A DNA stretch of 64,000 nucleotides from positions 3,075,001 through 3,139,000 of the forward strand of contig JBAIZL010000425.1 of the NCBI GenBank assembly GCA_036971475.1. Reading direction: 5' to 3'. Source of the stretch: Prosapia bicincta (taxonomy: Eukaryota > Arthropoda > Insecta > Hemiptera > Cercopidae). Made by a program: the position numbers and the translations under genes. The notes under the pieces are model-generated. The model saw nothing but the letters and a program-made list of their open reading frames with translations, did not search any database and was not told the DNA's origin. Of the stretch, positions 59,930 to 64,000 are shown piece by piece. Numbering within the stretch: the stretch's first letter is position 1; each line of letters begins with the position of its first letter.

Positions 59930-62070
59930 CAAACCAAACCACTAAAACAAATGAAAAATAATAGATTTCAAGGGGTCACACAATTTGAAATTTTCTCTTA
60001 CAATAATAATATTTCTTACACATTAGAATTCTCCAAGTATCTCTGTAATAAAGAAATTAATAAATTAAATTTAACATTATCTAAATTGACTAAATAGCTG
60101 ACAGTTAGTGTGAAGTATATAGATTGAAATTATTTCCACTTTCCATAAAGATATTATTGATGGTTTTTGATGGGCTAGTGTCTACAACTTGGGCTAAATA
60201 TTTCTTAAAAGGTGAAGACATTGTATAAAAACAGAAATAAATTCTGTTTCAGTTAAAGGCCTAAGATGGAATTTTTTCTGTTCATTCAACCCTGAACCTT
60301 TGATCTCTTGATTGTAAAGTGACAATACATAAGATTAGTTGGTATTTTTGTCTTAATTGCTTTGCTAAAACAAGTAGATCAACTTTGAAAGTGTTTGAGC
60401 ATTACAGATTGTAAAGAAACACAATTTTTGTACATTTCGTTGAGAGTGTGACATATATGAAGCTTACTTAGTATCTATTTTAAACATAGTAAACAACTTG
60501 AGTAGGTACATATTTGAGTACTTCTTTCTATCTTTCCTAACATTAAAAGTTTTAAGTACGATTTAAGTTTTTAAAATGAAGTCATTCCGAAAAGCTTCTA
60601 CACAGGAAAATGTTGTTATTTGAGGAAGGGTAGAAAAACTACTTAAATATATAGAATATTCCTAGCAGAAATAAAGATGAGTATATTAAGAATCTCGACT
60701 TTAATAGGATTTCCTGAGAGCGTTAACAAATAATGTTATGAGATATTTTTAAAAATATAGCAATTATAACAATAAAATTATTTGAAACCATTTTTTATAC
60801 CAATAAAAGATATCGTAAATCTAATATTCAAGTCGTATAGTTTAAAAAAAGGTTATAATATCAATTAATCTTTTAGGGAATCTATATTAATAATTTTAAA
60901 AAACCAGAATAAAATAAAGTAAATTTTAAACAGATATTATGCCTAAACGTGCTATAATGGAATTCAATAAAGCTTTTCACTTATATATTTCATATAGCTT
61001 TAAGTTCTTTCAAACTGATTAGAATCCGGTTGGTTTACCTCTTAATCTTTTCGAATTGTGTATGTTACAAACTAGCATTATTAAAAAAAATACAGTGATT
61101 TCAAAAATTTGGTTTTAACTTTAATTTATTACTCCTAAGTAAAAAAAAAAACAATACCACTGAATAACATATCTAAAGAAGTAAACATTATCCATTACTA
61201 TTTATGTTTAGAATCATTGCTTAAAATTATTTTCCAATCAGGGTATTTATTAAAGAATAAATATTTGGCCTGCTGATTGACCTATATCCAACTAATCCTA
61301 GCACTATTTCCCCAGGGGGCGCCAGTTAATACCCTAGATATTACCTCGTTTTGTATGGAAGTAATTTAAATAATTTCCATTGAAAGTTACAAAGATTTGA
61401 ACCATTCTCTTCCTATTGTCTTAAAAAATAACCGGTATTAGAGTAGGTTCCAGTTAATTGCTTTAAATGAGTTAAAGCGTTACAATTAAGTTCACTAGGC
61501 TAGAATAATTGCGTTTCGTTTGATATAAAGCGCACAGATTAATAATACAAATTGCATTATTCAAGAGATAATCCATTTAAATATTACACAAATCTAAATC
61601 TACTTAATGAATTTGGAGTATGCATTTCTTTTTTGTTGTTTTACATATAAAGTAGTTTGTAAACATTTGTGTTTGTAGAGAAATAAAATAATTAATTTTA
61701 AATATTAAATTAAAAAAAGTTTATCAAAAAACTAATTTGGAAAGAATTTATAGAACCAAGAAATAATATTAGTATACAAAATTTAATAATAAGTACTTTC
61801 AACATGTTTTTAATTTTAAATAAATAAAACCTCTCCACTACAAATAATGTTTATTTAAATCCTTGAGAAGATTTAGATGAGAAAGCAATCATATTCAGAA
61901 AAAATTATTGTAAAAGTCTTGTAACAATCTACTATGAAAATGATTGACATCCAATCGAAATATACATCGGGATGCAAATAAACTTTTTTTGTGGTTATTT
62001 ATATAAAATAAAAAAAATAATTATACATTAGTAGCTCCAAGTTGTTTCAACATTTCTATTCAAATTACTA
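59930..62070. other. AT-rich DNA with one solo repeat end
   Basis: No gene recognised. See the repeat at 60565. Confidence 0.4.
60565..60710 (+). repeat. Solo PLE-type 3' end with decayed hammerhead-like motif
   Basis: TTAAAATGAAGTCATTCCG-AAAAGCTTC aligns with the 50.19-kb PLE end. The downstream blocks ACAGGAAAATGTTGT, CTTAAATATATAGAATATTC and AAAGATGAGTATATT match ACAGAGGAAAATATTGT, CTGAAATATGTAGAAATATG and GAAGATGAGTATATT there. Confidence 0.6.
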
Positions 62071-62079
62071 AATACCTTC

Positions 62080-62780
62080 TATTAGCTCACACTCTCCTGA
62101 TATATAACTTGTACAAATATTTAACAGTTAATAAAATACGTTTTTATTCATCCAGTCTAGTTCAAATACATTTCTTATAACCTATAGAGGTTGACAATTG
62201 ATGTTAATACAGTTTAACTATTTATTTAATAATTAAATTATACAAATTCAGGGAGTCTAGGTTGGATTCGCAATAAGTATCTTCATGTTCGATGTCAAGC
62301 GCTTTATGGCACTGAGCCAACTTTCCATAGCTAGAAATGAACTTCTCAAACCTCTATAGGAAAACGCTCCATTGTAAAACCTTAAATTGTTGCCATGGTT
62401 ACCACAGAATATCATAAATAATGCTCTGTGATTAAAAAAGAATGGAAAGAATAAAATAAACAAAATGGATTAACGTTATCGAACCTTGCTTTACAAAGAG
62501 GTAATGCGAATGGGAAGCGAAAAGAAATTTCAAGACAATGCAAGTGACGCTAAAATAAAAGGAAGCGTATAAATAGTAACAAATAAAAATAATGGTCCAA
62601 AACCATACATAAAAAGAATAATGGAAAACTGCAAAAGAAATTCGTTTCCTATGTTACCACTTAATAGTGCTATTCTAACACGTTTATACATATTTGTATT
62701 AATTTTAATTATAAAATTAAAACAAACTAAAATAACAATTTTCTTCGTTGATTTAAGTAGGAATTTACTTTTAAACAAGT
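62080..62780 (-). repeat. tRNA-derived SINE-like element, copy C
   Basis: It is collinear with 27780-28440 over about 600 bp with moderate divergence. The tRNA-like part is at 62319-62264 on the minus strand (A box TGGCTCAGTGC). Its B box is mutated to TTGCGAATCC. Confidence 0.8.
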
Positions 62781-62789
62781 GTTTATATT

Positions 62790-64000
62790 ACTTGTTTATA
62801 TGATATTTAATACAATAATATGACTAATAAACCTTCAATGGAAACATTTAATTTCGATTTACAGCTTTTGAAGCAATAATATAACATCTGAATGTCATTT
62901 AAATTAAACGTTTACTATAAAATAAAGCCAGATTCAATAGAGCTGCTTCGAAACGCGATTGGGAGTTAAAGAGGCCGCTTGCCATATATTGCATTTTCAT
63001 CTAAAATTCTCACTCACTTTGCAAAGCCTAATATTTTGCAACTGAAGTCGAGAGGTTATAAATAAGCGTGTTTGAGTCACCAACTTGGCAGGTGTAGGGA
63101 TGAGGAATACATCTGGCACTGGATTACCAGCTGCTGTGTGGATACACAAATATTTCCAACAGCATGTGACAGCGGTAAAGTTTGGGAACATTATATATTT
63201 ACGTTGCCTTGTGGGCCAGAAATGTAATGACGTGTCAGAAAAATCCAAGAAATAGGCTTGTATAAGAAGTATTTAACACTTTACTCTCTTTTTTTTTAAG
63301 ATTGATGCAAATCCTGATAATAGTTTTAGTATTAGTTGAAATATAAAACTAAATTCTTATTGTTTTGAAAATACTACGAATTCTTAACACAAAATATATC
63401 TAATTGCTTGAACAATTTATGGATAACTAAAACTACTAAACTTAGAAATATAAGTATTTGAGAACGTATACGATATAAAAGTAAAGATGACCTTAGAAAT
63501 GATTTAAATCATTTTAGTTTTAACGTCAGGAAGACATGAAAGGTAATATCACAATACCTTCAGCAATAAAGTACAAATTTTATAAATTTTGAAAGATTAA
63601 AAAAATAAAACATTTGGCAATTCTGCTGACTACTCTATCACATATGTAATCAATACTTGTATCTAACAACACAACTGATAAGTAAAAGTAAAAAAATGTG
63701 TCTATGCTGTATATTATGGGAATTTGAAAATAAATTAGTTTATATAGTTCAATGTAAAAAAACCGTATACTAAAGGCGCCATTTAGCAACAATATAAATC
63801 TAACACGGAATGTTTAGAATTAAAAGACGGCTTTTTCAATGAGACAGAACGATGTTTCTATAAATAATGAGTTTTTCAAGAAAATTTAAAAAGTATTGCC
63901 TAGTTGAAAAAGATCGATAATGTTCCTGTCAATACTAAAACAAGGATTTTGGTAATGTTCTTTCTTTAGTACATAATAATGACTGAAAAAATGACAACAA
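62790..64000. other. AT-rich DNA, no supported gene
   Basis: The minus-strand frame at 62997-63248 (83 codons) ends at CTTTGCAAA-GTGAGTGAG, which could be a splice donor, but the peptide has no family that I recognise. Confidence 0.35.

Noticed and set aside
62997..63248. Possible exon on the minus strand ending at a GTGAGT-like donor
   Set aside because: The peptide has no recognisable family and does not match a KCC N-terminus; one donor-like sequence is not enough.

Overview
This is an AT-rich eukaryotic (animal) genomic window, most likely from an arthropod and probably an insect. Exons are short, phase-matched and bounded by GT/AG sites. Introns run to tens of kilobases, (TA)n and (CA)n microsatellites are long, and most recognisable protein sequence comes from transposable elements. 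The host genes seen fit an arthropod: a K-Cl cotransporter (KCC/SLC12 family) and a CNDP2-like M20 family protein.

Layout. Two consecutive KCC exons lie on the minus strand at 37135-37214 and 557-811, separated by an intron of about 36.3 kb. That intron holds a nearly complete but broken Penelope-like element (PLE, 21.5-24.1 kb), a 1.43-kb palindrome just beyond it, PLE relics at 7.4 and 28.6 kb, LINE reverse-transcriptase relics at 9-10, 14 and 33 kb, tRNA-derived SINE-like copies at 12.5 and 28 kb, and many (TA)n tracts, several preceded by the same repeat end.

Upstream of the second KCC exon (37.7-41.8 kb) is an old, internally deleted piggyBac copy. An intact 2.69-kb hAT element is inserted in it, with 13/15 matching terminal repeats and a perfect 8-bp target duplication. 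Next come an intact single-exon gene for a CNDP2-like M20 protein that has lost catalytic residues (45.3-46.7 kb, minus) and an intronless PHF7/G2E3-like pseudogene (47.2-47.9 kb, minus). A LINE relic and another PLE relic follow (48.6-50.3 kb). A second piggyBac (52.4-55.0 kb) has perfect 18-nt terminal repeats, TTAA duplications and all three catalytic aspartates, but one in-frame stop. The right end holds a LINE 3' fragment with RNase H (57.0-58.0 kb), SINE-like copies at 58 and 62 kb and a long (CA)n.

The most interesting signal is a recurring hammerhead-ribozyme-like motif: a CTGANGA box, one extra base, a hairpin, GAAA, and a short palindromic stem III. It occurs at the 3' end of the PLE, in the palindromes and in the solo repeat ends, in more than ten places and several variants. 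The second is an apparent catalytically dead M20 protein kept as an intact intronless reading frame.
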